From Protostelium mycophagum (taxonomy: Eukaryota > Evosea > Variosea > Protosteliida > Protosteliaceae), in contig KV920962.1 of NCBI GenBank assembly GCA_002081555.1, forward strand, positions 1 to 64,000: a stretch of 64,000 bases of DNA, written 5' to 3'. Numbering within the stretch: the stretch's first letter is position 1; every line of letters begins with the position of its first letter. The position numbers and the translations under genes are program-made. Positions 10,744-23,430 of the stretch are shown piece by piece. The notes under the pieces are model-generated. The model ran no database searches. It worked only from the letters and a program-made list of their open reading frames with translations, and was not told the origin of the DNA.

Positions 10744-11341
10744 ATGTCGAAACAACAAACACTCGATTTTCTCATTGATTCGAGCATGGCTGATCTTCAG
10801 GCAATATTAGACGAAGAAAAGAGACTAAGATTTGCCTCATTCAGTGCGGATGATGCGTTAGAGTTGGGTCTCTTGATACGAAAGAACTGGAAGAGCGAGG
10901 GTCACACAAAACCCATCACAATCAAGATCGCTCTGTGGTCAGGACAGGCATAATCTCTCAGCTTGATGAATCTGACGATTCTTGAAGGTATTATTTCAAT
11001 CAGCAACAGAGGGAACCAGCGTAGATAACGACGAGTGGCTCATGAGAAAAGCAAACACAGTGAAACGTTTCGCTCATTCTAGCTGGTAATACATCCAAAA
11101 TACTGTTCTTAATCTCATCAAACACAGGTACGTCGGTAGAAAATTGGCCAATGAGAACAAGACGATCTTAGAGAAGTATCTCATTCCAGAGACAGAGTTC
11201 GCCGCTCACGGTGGTGGTTTTCCCCTGATTGTGGGAGACATGGTGGTTGGAGTCATCGGTGTTTCCGGCCTGGCACAAGAAGATGATCACGCTCTGGTGG
11301 TCAGATCCATCCAGGCATTCAAGGATTCCAAGTCACAATAA
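10744..11341 (+). CDS. UPF0303/YBR137W-like (HbpS-GlcG fold) protein
   Basis: Three exons: 10744-10947, 10988-11085 and 11128-11341, about 171 residues. The protein follows the YBR137W family: an N-terminal helix (LDFLIDSSMADLQAILDEE), the FSADDALELG helix, the strand IALWSGQ, RKANTVKRFAHSSW, and the Gly-rich end HGGGFPLIVGDMVVGVIG. These proteins share the HbpS/GlcG fold and sometimes bind heme; the yeast member works near the tail-anchored protein (GET) pathway. Length is normal. Intron 1 appears to use a GC donor (GC-AG, 40 nt), the only join that keeps the family motif SGQ|VLFQSATEGT. Confidence 0.85.
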
Positions 11342-12335
11342 AAAATGGATCCGAGTCATGTCACTGGATGAAGACTTTGGACAATTATTTTTTGTTTGGC
11401 GGGCACCTAATAGCACAAACCGTTCTTCGCAGTCGCCATGTACATTGCCGCAATAAGTTCAAAGTCTTATAGAAATGTGAGTTCTGCCAAGCAATTTCAC
11501 GGAGGTTTTCAGCTGTACATTATTTATATCTCAGACCTCACAATTGGTGAAAGACCACAGAATAATATCTTATGGCAACTGGCAAGATGTACAAATGCGT
11601 GTCCGCCGGGGAATACACGGAGTGGATTTCTGAACATTTTGGACTACGGCGTGGCAGAGTTTTTAAAGGTACCGTTGGTTCTGCCCAAACGAGAACATCT
11701 GTGATTTGTTCTGGTGTTGTTACACATACTGAAAAGAATAGGAGAGAAGCTGTATAAAGGTCCGTTAGATTGCCTCGTGAAGACCGTGCCATGCTCAGTT
11801 CGCTAGGTGCTGATGCGCTCTTGAGGATTCCAATTTTTTTGTGAAATAAAACAGTTTTTCTGTTTGTAGGGTGAAGGGCAACTCGATGAAAAAATTTAAA
11901 ATTTGATTTGGATTTTTTGGCGCCAAACGCCACTTTGTCAAAACTTTTTGTTTTTCTGTCACAATTCTAAATCTAGAACCTGTCGACAACTTCAGATAAC
12001 TCATCAATTCATTTCTGGATTTTGTTCTATTCCACTTCCAAGGTGTCTATTAATATGGTCAACTCCTTCGTGTGTTTTAATCATGAAGTTCCACTGCAGA
12101 TTTTTCCGATGAATTATGGCAGATGATGACAGATATGACTAGGAAGGATTAGTTTTTGAAAATATGTCAGGAATGATCTGCCTTCGCACGCCGAAACCGC
12201 TCATTTCGGAGCAGATTTCCCTCTGAGGATAATCAGTGTGAGGTCGCTCAGGAGCCTGAACCAAAAGGATTTTCCGCATTGTTCTTTCACGTATATCGAT
12301 GAGGCTGATGATGAGGTAGAAGGCAGCTTGACGAT
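11342..12335. other. intergenic, no gene seen
   Basis: Nearly 1 kb between two plus-strand genes. Only short overlapping open frames on both strands, with no family motif or consistent splicing. The last 200 bp are presumably the receptor gene's promoter. Confidence 0.5.
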
Positions 12336-15300
12336 ATGAATTCACGCTGTTTCAGCTTCGTATTGTTGGTCACTCTGATTTCTGGGTGTCTGGCGCTTAT
12401 AGTCAATTCGCCACCCGGAATAGGTTATATAAAGAGCTTGCCTTGCATCGATTTTGGACCGCTACCGCCATTGTCACCAGGAATCGCCAATGCGAGGGTG
12501 ATATATGCAGGATTCGGATGTGCAGCAGTTGGCAATTACTCAGGAGCCATCGTCATGGCTGACCGAGGCGCGTGTACTTTCATATCGAAAATCTCTACCG
12601 CAGCAGCTGCAGGTGACGATCGTCATTTGGTGTTGATGATTGACCATGCAGGTGCCGCTGGAGTGATCATTGTAAACAGGACACCAATTAATGGAGAAGA
12701 CCCAATGATTCTCATAAAGACGTCAGGAGTCGCAATCGGCTCAATCAATGCAACAATACCGAGGTAAAAAAAATTAAAATTAAAATTAAAATATTTTTAT
12801 GTCTAAAACATGTTCTGCAATCCTAAATTCGACAGTGTCTTAATCACAAATGTGGACGGCGCGAGATTGAAGGCTGTTGTGGCCAACTTGACTGTCACCA
12901 TGAAGTCAAATTACATGACACAAAATTCAGTGACAGTGATGTCATCATTCTGGCCGTCGATTGACGCGTCAGGACACTGGGCCAATTCATCTCCATGGCA
13001 AGAATTCTTAGCCGGAGACCTAACCAAGGACCCTTGCGTAAATCCCGTCAGAGACAGCTCAATCGCTTGTGACGAGTTTGGAGAAATCATATTATTGCAG
13101 GTACGGAGATCATCTACATGATCGTGATGTGACACGCTGCAGTCCCCCCTTACTGCGAGCGGGACACCCCTTATTCTTGGAGGGACGCTCTCCCCTGACG
13201 TGCAGAATTTAACAAGATTGATTTATTTCAATTTCCCCAGTTCTGGACTGACAGGGGTCGTCCCTGATGTATTCTACAATATGCCAAATTTATTTATATT
13301 TAGACTCGACACAAATGAACTCGAGGGCTCAATACCTCCCTCAGTCTTCTCATCACGTGAGTGTTTCATTCTATATAAAAATAGAATCTGATGATGTCAG
13401 CGACATTATGGGTAATGAGCGTGATGAACAACAATTTCAATGGCACTTTGCCAACTATGAATTGTACGAACCTTCGTACGCTGTCAGTAACGTGAGTGTT
13501 GAAAATTTCGATCTTCTCCTGAAGGATGCAGAAACAACGACCTATCGGGACCTATGCCGTACAGCCTCTTCCTTCTTCCTAATATCATGTCCATTTCATT
13601 AGCTGGGAACGAGTTCTATGGGACACTCCCTCCAAAATGGCCCAGCAAGATGACTCTCTTGGATGTTTCGAGGAATAATTTGGCGGGAAATTTAACAGAA
13701 GCAATGTTTGTGGGTGAACCACTCATAGGTAGCAAGACAATCATCTATATCACTGAATATCGCAGTGACTCTCTCCTTAGCAAATAACTGGTTTTCTGGT
13801 GTGGTGCCTCAAAATATCTTTAAGATCGCCAACTTCTTAGATATTAGCTATAATAATTTCACGAGCATGCCCATCATCAATTCCACAACTCTTATCACCT
13901 TGGTTGCATCTGGAAACCCCATCAATGGTGGTACGAATTATTGTGACATGTGTCAAGCCTGACATATTGACAGCACTCCCACTGGTTCTATCTACTTCCT
14001 TGTTGTCGCTGAAGATGAGAGCCTGTGGATTCGTGGGAGTATGGCCAAAAGCCATCAGCACACCCGCACTACAATCTGTTGACCTGTCGTTCAATCCTCT
14101 CAACATCGAGCTGTCTGACATGAATAATTTGTACGCATCTGCCTCCCTCACACTCCAGACTGTAGTTTGTGAATTCTGCAATATTCGAGGGTCGGCAATA
14201 GGGCTTCTGCTGTTCTCTTTGGTTTCCCTGGTCTGGGCCGATCTTTCGAACAACAACATCACTGGACAGATGGACTTGTCTGCAAACGTCAGTGACAAAG
14301 ATTTTCCCGATTTCACGACTAAATCTTTCAGGTATTAGCTACCATCAAGCATTTAGGTAAGAGAGATTTGGAGAGTCTAAATTCTCAACTGTTCAGATTA
14401 TTCGTCAAATAATTTGACTGGAGGAATCCCAATGTCTCTACAAACTGCAGCAAACCTCAACTTCATCGATTTTACGGACAATCCTTATCTTGCTGGTGAT
14501 CTTCCCTCTTTTATTAAGGTATGGGATGTATGTCAATATCAGATCTGACAGATAACAGTCAGATTTCCAACAAGGAATAGTCATCCTCAGTGACTTGAAT
14601 TTAATGTGCCCAAATCTGGATGGACCCACCCCAGAGTTTAATGTCTTTATCGACCCAGTTTACTACAACTACTCATTATGTCAATGTGTAGAGGGTTACA
14701 CTAAGAGGGGTGGAATATGTGTTCCCTGTCCATTCAACGGTATTTGTCCGGGAGGTGAGAGTGTCGTAGAATCTATCAATTTTGACATATGCAGGCCAGA
14801 ACGAACGTTCTGTCTACATTCCTCCGGGGTACTTCCCGTTACCTTCCGTGGATAATGTTCAAGTGGTCGCAAAATGTCGCAATTCCAGTGTCAATTCCAA
14901 CCCTTGTAACCCGAATGCAAATTCAAACTTCACTTGCCAAGCTGGCTACAGAGGTGAGATTCTTGATATCGGAGAAATTCTCACCAAGATAGGGAGGCTG
15001 TGCTCACAGTGCCAGACAGGATACTTTAGAAATAGCAACCAATGTCTTCCGTGTGACAACTACCTTCTTTATCTTTCCATGCTTTTCTTCGCCATAACCG
15101 GTAAGTCTATATACCCAACGGACTGTTAAAATGACACAACTAGGTTTGGCTCTATTGTTCTACATCGCCGTAGTCACAGAAAGTAGTTGGCGGAGAGGAA
15201 CCGCCAGCATTCTTGTGTTTTACCTTCAAACAACGGGATATCTAATGTCTAATGGATTTTTCCCTGTGGTGAATAACGTGGGATTTTTGGGAGCCATCTA

Positions 15301-16550
15301 CAGTACCAGCTTCTTCAGGTGATTCCCTTCACTGTTATTTTGATACTGACATATGCCAAGGCTCATGGGCTTTGAGTGCTCCACACAAGGATTCTCTTAC
15401 GTGCAGAAATATGGTTTTGTGGTGACAACGCCCTGGATCGTCTTCGGGATTCTTTTGGTAATGGGTGGGCTCGTGACTCTACTGCGATTTTCCCTCACTC
15501 GATTTCCCAACCCAATTTTGAAGCCCACTATTGTAGCCAAGGTCTCCACAATTGTGAGGAACTGGTCTCTTCGTATGGGCATCTATCTTGTCAAACTACT
15601 TTTCTTTCCAGTGTGTGTCCGGGTGAGTGGTTCAATCTCTAAAAAACAACTGACAATTTCCAGATATTCTCGATCTTCAATTGCGTCGCGGATCCGTATT
15701 CTGGAGAGGGATATTTAAATGATGCTCTTTTTGTACCCTGCCAAGGGGATGACTATAATGGGATGCTGAGGGCAAGCTCCATTCTGATCATATTTTTCGT
15801 TCTCGGAATGCTAGTATTGTTGACATTCCTTTTGCATAGATACCGTCCGGATGGGCTTCACGGTGAGTCTGCCCCTAGTTTTTTATAATGGAGCTAAATT
15901 TAGAACAGCTGACTCATGGATCTCCGGAGAGTTGGGAGTGGTGTACATGTGCTATAAGCCAAGTGCTCACTTTGCTGAAGTGTGGTTTTTGCTCCGCCGC
16001 CTCGCATTTGCTCTCACCACGGCACTCATTGTGGCAGAATCTGCACAACTCGCCGCAATCACACTCATCATTTGCACGTCATGTCTCATCGTACAAATGT
16101 GGTTCAGCCCTTACGCACATTGGCTGGACAATGCTTTAGAGCTCACTTCCTTGACAATCATCACCTGCTCCTACATCATGGTCATCTTGATCGGCAACAT
16201 CGGGTTTCCAGGGATCGGAAATTCCGCGGTTCAATGGGCCCTCTTTATTATCAACGCTCTGTTCATCGGAATGCTCTGCCTCATACTAGGCTATTCGATA
16301 TTAAAGAGATTGAAGCTCCTTCCAAATTGGGCCAACCAAATTCCTTCGGCAGAGGTAATTTTTTTCCTCCAATATCAAAATTCAAAATTCGAATTGACAC
16401 AAACAGATAAAACTGTTTGCGATGGAGGAAGAAGACGCCTGCCAACAGAGAATAGAAGAGTTTAAGCAACAGGCATTCTCGCTTATGAATGATCTTAGCG
16501 AAACGCAATGTAAAGAGTTAGCCCTGTTGTTTCAAAAACAAACGGCTTGA
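12336..16550 (+). CDS. secreted-type LRR receptor with PA domain and multi-pass membrane region
   Basis: Large multi-exon cell-surface protein. It opens with a signal peptide (SFVLLVTLISGCLA), then a protease-associated (PA) domain (GAIVMADRGACTFISKI, AGAAGVIIVN) that continues after an intron as SVLITNVDGARL. About ten plant-type leucine-rich repeats follow (NLAGN, LDISYNNF, DLSNNNITGQ, SNNLTGGIP). A cysteine-rich region has CQCVEGYTKRGG and LCSQCQTGYF, of the EGF/GCC2-GCC3 style. The C-terminal third holds about seven hydrophobic segments (14.9-16.3 kb) and a short cytoplasmic tail ending at 16550. There is no kinase domain, so signalling may resemble a multi-pass receptor. Many Asn-x-Ser/Thr sites. 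Exon boundaries were followed but not all fixed. Confidence 0.85.
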
Positions 16551-16802
16551 GGATGTGTACAGAAATAATAAATTTTAACTTTCAATCGATTGAACTCCGT
16601 CGATCTCTTTGGTTGCGTTTGGGTTTCAAATATTAACAGCAAACAAACAACAGAGGAGTGAGAGCCAAGATCCAGACATTCTTTCAATAAACTCAAACAA
16701 CACTTGCATCTTGCTCTCGATGTTAGATTGGCACATTCGTTTCCAAATGAGAAGCTGTGGAGAATTCTAACTATGAAAAAAGTTTACTTTCCACACCGCA
16801 TT

Positions 16803-18963
16803 TTATCCTTCTCCGCCGGTATTCGAGAAATCCTCAATCTTCGCCAACAGTGTCTTTGAATACCCTTCACCCCATCAGAAACAACGAAATCTCGATGAAA
16901 TTTCGCTCACCTGGTGAATAATATTGTACAATTTCGTCCGGGTAGATGTTGTTGATGGTCTGAATGTACTCCTTCAGTTTAGAACCCGGCTCAGCCGCAA
17001 TCACTTGCAGCTTCTGAAGACTTCCGTTTGTGACAAAATCTCTCCTCGCCTTGACGTCGTTCGGTAGGATTTTGGCAAATTGGTACACAACATGTTCCTG
17101 AATGCCGCTGGGCGATTCGATGAGGGGCTCGAGTGCTGATAAGTTTGTGCACTTTTCGATGATGGATTTCAAAGCTCTTTTTGATTTTGTGCGCAAATCT
17201 TCCTGCAAATCTTCAATTCTTTGTTGAGAAATTGCATTGGTTTGTGTAAGAAAATCGGCTTTACAGGCCAACGTAAAAGTTCTTTAACCCTTAATCGCCT
17301 GGTTCGCTCACCCATAACATAAAAATAATACTAGAAAAATCCCCTGTTGCAAGATTTTTTTACCAATGGTGATAAAAATCAGCAGTCCTTTTTTCCGGTG
17401 ACACGCGAAACAGGCGATTAAGGGTTAAATAATCTGTACATAGAGATCGACTAAAGTTGAAATATGTACCGAGCTGTCTGCGCCTGTAAAGCCGTCTACA
17501 AGGCGCACAAGTGTATTTTCTGATGCAACTGCTTCTGCGTGTTCGGCAGAATGTCTTCCCACTTGGCCCAAAGCCCACGCACTTGCAGACTAAACATAAA
17601 TCAGTCATCAGAATTTTTCACAAAAAATTCACCCTTATGTGGTCCTCTTGGTCAGGCTTCAGAGTATCCAAAAGAGGAGCGATACCACGAGCATCTATCA
17701 CTGCCTTCGCCATAGTCTCGGAAAATGCAGAGACGTATCCGATCGTCATGATGCCGGCTAATGCATTAGATCCCTTGTTCTCATTGACGTAGTCTACAAC
17801 TGCCGCAATACCCCCGGAATTTACGATGAGCGAAGCTAACTCCGGGGTGTGTTTGCTGATTTCCTTGATGAGAGTGGCCTGCAATTTTCAGAGGAATTTT
17901 CACGATATCTCTATACAACTGACCGCGTTCTTGCGTACGAGTTGGTCGGTGTCTTTGAGACGGTCCAAAATAGTGGGAAAGATTCCACCCTCTACAACGA
18001 GTTCTGCTAGCTCCACGCTGTGCTTGGAGATCTGACCGAGACAAGAGCACACCTGCCTCTTGAGAGCTGCATCTCCACTCTTTATTAGTGGAGCGAGATA
18101 AGTTATGGTGCCGGCATCTACAACTGATTGTGCCAACTGCTTGTGTCATGGACGTACAGAAGATAAGAAGCACTGACCTCAGGGGTGTGTTTGCTGATGT
18201 CGCTGAGGGCTGACGCAGCGATTCTCTTCACAGCTAATTCTGGTTCTTGTACACATAAAACGAGCAGAGGAACAGCACCAGTGTCGACCACGGCCTGAGA
18301 TAACTCTAAGAAGAATCAGGTGAATCAATAATATTTTCGACGAAAATATATACAATTGATCACTGCGACAAAGCCATGATGATCTGAAAGAAAAGAGATG
18401 GTCACAATGTTAGAAAATCAACTCACCCGCATTGTGTCTGGCGATGTAACCTAATGCCCAAGCTGCTTGTTCTTTCACTCCGGGATCGAATTCCTCGAGA
18501 CACGTGGCCAGCGCATCAATCGCGCCACAGTCGACCACTGCTTGTGCTAGAGGAGGAGAATGCTTTGCAACAGCTCTTAAGATTCCAGCAGCAGCTTTTT
18601 TATAGAATTTCTGTCAGGATCTTTAGACCTCGCAATGATGGTGTATGAGGATCTGATATGACTCACATTTTGTTCGGCAAGTGAATATACTAATTGTGGC
18701 AAGATATCTCCTTGCACAACGGCCATGGCCAATTCGGCACTGTGACTCGCTAACTTAGATAATGCTTGTGCTGCATTGTGTTGTATGGAGGGAACCGTGT
18801 CCAATAAAAGAGGTCGTAACTGTGCCATCACACCTTGTTCCTGTAGAGAGGGTATGTTCTTTGGGTTTTGTGACAGTTCCACCACGCTCTGCACGAATGC
18901 AGTTCTCGCTTTCTGATAGTCATCGAAAGCCTTTGAAACGGCCTTCGTGGAGTTGAGTGACAT
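16803..18963 (-). CDS. SPAG6: SPAG6/PF16 axonemal armadillo-repeat protein
   Basis: Central-pair protein of motile flagella (Chlamydomonas PF16, animal SPAG6). The ATG at 18963 begins MSLNSTKAVSKAFDDYQKAR, followed by SVVELSQNPKNIPSLQEQG. Armadillo repeats run the whole length (VPSIQHNAAQALSKLASHS, AALKRQVCSCLGQISKHS). The C-terminus INNIYPDEIVQYYSPG splices (donor just below 16915) to GYSKTLLAKIEDF and the stop at 16803. Length and order match the family of about 510 residues. Its presence predicts a swimming stage. It is divergent from the dienelactone hydrolase gene, 161 bp apart. Confidence 0.94.
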
Positions 18964-19124
18964 GTTGACGATGATCTAAGATGAAGGGGAGGGGACTGAG
19001 CATTCTAAAAATAGTTCACGTAATTGAAAATTGCGTTTTGTCAGGGTGTTTGTAGATCCGAAATAAAAGAGGATGCGATCGTCATCAGATTTCAGGAGCA
19101 TTCCAAGGTCGAAGCGCAACAAAC

Positions 19125-20380
19125 ATGAGCACTTCCATAGGAAACGACTGTTCAGAATGTTGCCTGAAGACGGTTGCACACAGTGGAACAGCCAAGGGTG
19201 AATTGATCAAGGTCTTTGTGATAAAGAGATAATGAAATTGACGATCAAAGGTTGGCGATGTCGATACCTACATCACTAAACCCAAAGATGATTCAAAAGA
19301 ACGCATTCTTTTATTTTACACAGACATTTATGGTGAAATCATCATTCCCTTCGATCTGCGCTGATGATTTCCAGGTCCAAGATACTTGAACAATCAACTT
19401 CTAATGGATTATTTTGCTGACAACGGCTACCTCGTCTTAGCTCCAGATTTCTTTGAAGGTCAAGAGCTCGAAAAATTGAAGGCAGAGAATCCCAGTGAGT
19501 TCTCCACAGAAATTTCACAGAAATTTCATCGTTGTAGATATGGTAGTGAGGGAGTGGTCTTCACAATTCGCCAAAAAATCTGGAAAACTCAGGGAAGTTT
19601 GGTCGAAAGCAGCGAGGTGATTTTCATTCGTTTGAAACCAAACTATTTACAGTACATTGTATGTACAGCATAATATGTCGACGTTTCATCAATATTGTCG
19701 ACGCTCTGGAAAACTGTAACGCAAGTATTTTTGCTCAATACATTAGAGCACAATTTGGCACATCTACAACGAAGTATACAACCCTAGGATACTGCTTTGG
19801 GGGTGGTCCAGCTATGAATGAGGGAACCGAGCAAGGGGTGAGCGATGTACAATAAATCATGTCGACGTCGACACTCCAGCATATACAGCAGTTAAGTGTT
19901 TATAGACAGTGGCTGCGGCGGTGGGACACCCCTCCCGTCTGGAAGAAGAACATTTCCAGAAAATTCACGCGCCACTTCTCATCATTGCCGCAGAGCAGGA
20001 TGGCACATTTAATGTGGACGCCCGTTTCCGCGCTGAGAAGATCCTCATTAAAAAGTGAGTTGTAGATGTACGATCTGCAAAATTCATGGGAAATTCAGGT
20101 CCACACCAGACGCCCCAGAAGAAAACAATTCAATGGACGGAAGGGCGGGAAAAGGTGGCTACAGGTGAATTTTCGTTGAGTTTTCTAGACTGATGACGTC
20201 ATTCAAGATACCACATTAGCTCGTACAGCGGGGTTCAGCACGGTTTTGCAACCAAAAATCCAGAGAATGAGAATCACAAGTGGGTTTTACACTGTTGTAG
20301 ATGTAGTTAACAATTGTAGATGGGCAAAAGAAAATCAAGCCAGAGAGGTCCTGCAGTGGTTCGACCGCTTTGCGAAATAA
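19125..20380 (+). CDS. dienelactone hydrolase family protein
   Basis: Alpha/beta hydrolase of the dienelactone hydrolase family, a soluble enzyme acting on small lactones or esters. It starts MSTSIGNDCSECCLKTVAHSG, the family's short N-terminal Cys motif, and reads through about seven exons. The nucleophile is the Cys of GYCFGG, the Asp lies in AAEQDGTF, and the His in GVQHGF, completing the Cys-Asp-His triad. The last exon (WAKENQAREVLQWFDRFAK) closes at 20380. The substrate is unknown. Some middle exon borders (19600-19700, 19840-19910) are less certain. Confidence 0.88.
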
Positions 20381-20675
20381 AAGCTGCTGAAAAATTTGTT
20401 AATGTTGTGGAAAAGATCGTCTCTAAGGGATGCAGTAATATACTGCTTCCTCAAGTGCACATGACCTTGCCACGAAATATGTATGACCAAGATGAGTTGG
20501 GTCGGCAACTGGCTACAAAAAGAAGAATTCAGAATCTTCAACAGTGGAAACTGCAGTTAGATTGTCGTTTTTTGTTGTCAGAAAAGACATCCGGGTTCAA
20601 ATATTCGGGCAGAGAGGTCTGTTGTTGAATTTCTCGACGACTTTGAGTGAAAAATGACTTTTAAAATAAAAAGAA

Positions 20676-20747
20676 AGCCTCTACTGGGGATCGAACCCAG
20701 AATCTCTTGGTTCGTAGCCAAGCGCTGTTCCATTGAGCCATAGAGGC
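20676..20747 (-). tRNA. tRNA-Arg (anticodon ACG), copy 1
   Basis: The minus strand gives acceptor GCCTCTA pairing with TAGAGGC, anticodon loop CTACGAA on a CTTGG/CCAAG stem, and T-arm CTGGG-TTCGATC-CCCAG. There is no intron. A T-run follows the 3' end, as expected of a Pol III terminator. The upstream flank has AACACATC, shared with copy 2. The body is identical to the two copies at 38.7 and 40.7 kb. Confidence 0.96.
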
Positions 20748-22041
20748 GATGTGTTTTGTGGTTCCAAATAACATTCTGATATCCGACGTTCTCATCATCA
20801 CCTTCCCCAACTCTAAAAAGCGAATTATACGCCTTGATTTATTCCGCGACATTCGCAACATCTCAACTCATTTCATCTCATTCTTTCTCTTCTAGATCTA
20901 TCAGAATTGTTCAGATACTTGCAGTCACCTCTAAAATGGCAACCCTCCGTAAGGGCTGTAGGTTTTGGGTGGTTCATTCGCAACACCAGAGCGTGGTGGC
21001 GGTATCACATAATTCCCCGGTAATCCTGCAGATTTGAGTTCACCTCACTACAACGAGCCATTTGAAGTCTTATCAACAAAGGAACCCACCAGAAATTGGC
21101 ATCGTATAGGGGCTGGGCATCGTGTTTGCATTTGGCATCATGTTTGCATTTGGCATCATGTATGCATTCGGCATCATGTTGGAACTTGCCACCCCAGAGA
21201 TCGTCCCTACTCTACTTCAGTCTATTGTAGATGGACCAGATTATACCTGCACGATGAGGGCTCGGCATCATGTTTGGCATCATGTTTGGACTTGTCATGC
21301 CAGACATCGTTCCTGTGATTCGTCACATCTAAAACACAAACTCATCGTGTTGCAGCAGAGCTGCTGTCTTTATACCACTTTTGAACTGGTGAAATATTTC
21401 AAGAATGGATAATGATACCTGCTCGCATGTTGGGATTCGGCATCATGTTTGGGCTCGGCATCTTGTTTAGACTCGGCATCATGTTTGGACTCGGCATCAT
21501 GTTTGGACTTGACATCATGTTTGGACTCGGCATCACATGTGAACCCGGCATCATGTTTGGACTCGGCATCATGTTTGGACTTGACATCATGTTCAGACTT
21601 GGCATCATGTTTGGACTTGGCATCATGTTTGGACTCGGCATTCTATTTGCATACGGACTCGGGGGAGACCCTTTTCAAAATCAGTCCGATTGTAGATCGC
21701 CAGAAATCTGACCTTGTATCGTTGTAGATGGTCCCAAATACTGTTCTTCGTACAGGTTCTGGTCTTGCGGTTGTTGTGGATATGCTCCGGACTGTTTTTT
21801 TCAGATTTTCTTTAGCTTTTATCACAGGCAGATCTGTAGGCAGAGAACTTCGCGAGTACTCTGCAGCACAGCTGCATCGAATTTTGCCGCAAACAGATTG
21901 TATCTTTGGTGGGCTTGCAGCTTCACCAATGATACAGCAGTTCTACAGGCTGGTCTGTTGGACACTTGACATATGCACAGAGAATTTCACAGTTCGCAGC
22001 TCTGCCGCGGGAGAATTAATAATTATTATTAAAAAAAATTG
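20748..22041. other. intergenic with minisatellite
   Basis: No convincing gene. The stretch is dominated by an 18-bp minisatellite (21438-21655) and looser copies of its core GGCATCATGTTT at 21117-21200 and 21265-21300. Three small palindromes of the GCAGAGCTGC type occur at about 21353, 21860 and 21998. Long open frames over the repeat exist on both strands only because the unit is a multiple of three. Confidence 0.6.
21438..21655. repeat. 18-bp minisatellite, about 12 units
   Basis: Tandem units of consensus GGACTCGGCATCATGTTT with 1-4 substitutions each. The plus-strand frame would encode LGIMFG repeats and the minus-strand frame PSPNMM repeats. Neither has a credible start, splice or flanking domain, so it is treated as non-coding. 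Confidence 0.9.
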
Positions 22042-23430
22042 TTAAAGTTCTGGAGATAATGACTCGTTGTAGAATGTCACCTTTTGCATTTGTAGAGGGC
22101 TCACCATTCCGTTTTGCCCTATAGACAGCGGCGTGTACAACCCATCGTCCCGACTGTCGACATCAGTTTCATTCGAATAAGACAAAGCCGGGAAAATATT
22201 TGGAAAATGTCGGAAAAACTTTTGAAAAATTTACCCGTCAAGAGGGAGCCTTGAGTTCCCAGGACTTTTTACGGCTGCGAATGCTTGAGCGTGGGACGCA
22301 GGGGAGCTGCTCAGTCCCATCAACCCGAGGTTGACACCTGTCAAAAACGTCACCTTTATTTCTGAACGTCTGAATCAACATTTCAACCAGAAACCTATCG
22401 AAAAACGTCTCGTTGTAGACGGCCAAAAATAGAACGATATGACATATGACGTCACTCACTCATGGCGGGAAGCTCATCATACAGAGGCTCGTCCGTAATT
22501 GATTTCTGATTAGCCCCAGAGAACCCAACAATGGGCTTGTAGTCCGCTCTTGTCCCCCCCTGCACTGGCAGGTCCCCGTACAATATCTGAAATTTCGTTG
22601 AAATTTCGTCGAACTTTCGTCGAATATTTTTATTGGTGGGGTTTGTGCTGCGGCTTTGCCGTGTGCAGCTCCGCTGCAGAAATCATCCAGACTCGTTGTA
22701 GATGAGATATCTCAGATCTGTGACGAGAAGAGTTGACCGAGTGTTCTAAAAATAGAAAAACAATCACCTCCTTATCATTAAGCGGTGGAGGCTCGAAGGG
22801 TGGCTCTCTAGTCCCTACATCATGTCATTCATCATATGACATCATGTCATTCATCATATGACGTCATGTCATTTCAACGACAACATCTCCATCACCAGAG
22901 CATCATCGCGATGACGTCATGACATCTCACCTATTCGGATCATCTTCTGATTGATGTCGGGTGTCGGCACCCTCCTCTCCAGCCATCTCTTCTCGTTCCG
23001 AATATTTGGGCCCCTGTGATCACTGGAGAACCTCACATCGAATGTGATGGATGTGATGGGCTGCTGAAGACCTTGAAGACAGTCCCCGAGTCTGTCCAAT
23101 GATTCGAATCTATGCTTGTATCTGTCAAAGTGGAAGACGATTCTTTCGCTGGAGTTCTTTTCGTATTTAAGGCCTCTGTAGTGCTTCACGACTGGTGACG
23201 TCAGTGAAATTTCGGGAAATTTCGAGGATTTGGTGGAAATTTCGAGGATTCGGTGGAAATTTTTCAACTTTCTGAGATTGTTTTGAAAAATATTTCAAGT
23301 TGAATATTTGGATTAAAAAATGTGAAATTTCCAGGAAATTTCACCGTCTTGAGAGTCTACAAACGATACTGCGAGGGAGGAGGGGACCGCTTGTGCTGCC
23401 GTAACCGACTCCTTCTGCGGGGACCCGGGG
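22042..23430 (-). CDS. unrecognised multi-exon protein, 5' end unresolved
   Basis: No family recognised. Joined exons read: an ordered part (VVKHYRGLKYEKNS, ERIVFHFDRYKHRFESLDRL, ITSITFDVRFSSDHRGP) at about 23200-22930, then TREPPFEPPPLNDKE (22797-22752), ILYGDLPVQGGTRADYKP (about 22590-22460), and a Ser-rich tail with SNETDVDSRDDGLYTPLS, ending at the stop at 22042. An upstream Ser/Thr-rich exon near 23340-23430 may belong. A folded N-terminal domain followed by a disordered tail with YxxL-like sites suggests an adaptor; this is inference. It is encoded in tandem with the SH2 gene. Confidence 0.5.
22834..22905. repeat. short tandem/palindromic CATCATATGA repeat
   Basis: Units of about 22 bp built from CATCATGTCATT and CATCATATGA occur twice and then partially. 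The core CATATG and ATGACGTCAT pieces are palindromic. It lies in an intron of the minus-strand gene. Confidence 0.6.

Noticed and set aside
21399-21711. Repeat-encoded proteins over the minisatellite
   Set aside because: Open only because the unit is 18 bp; no start, domain or splice context.
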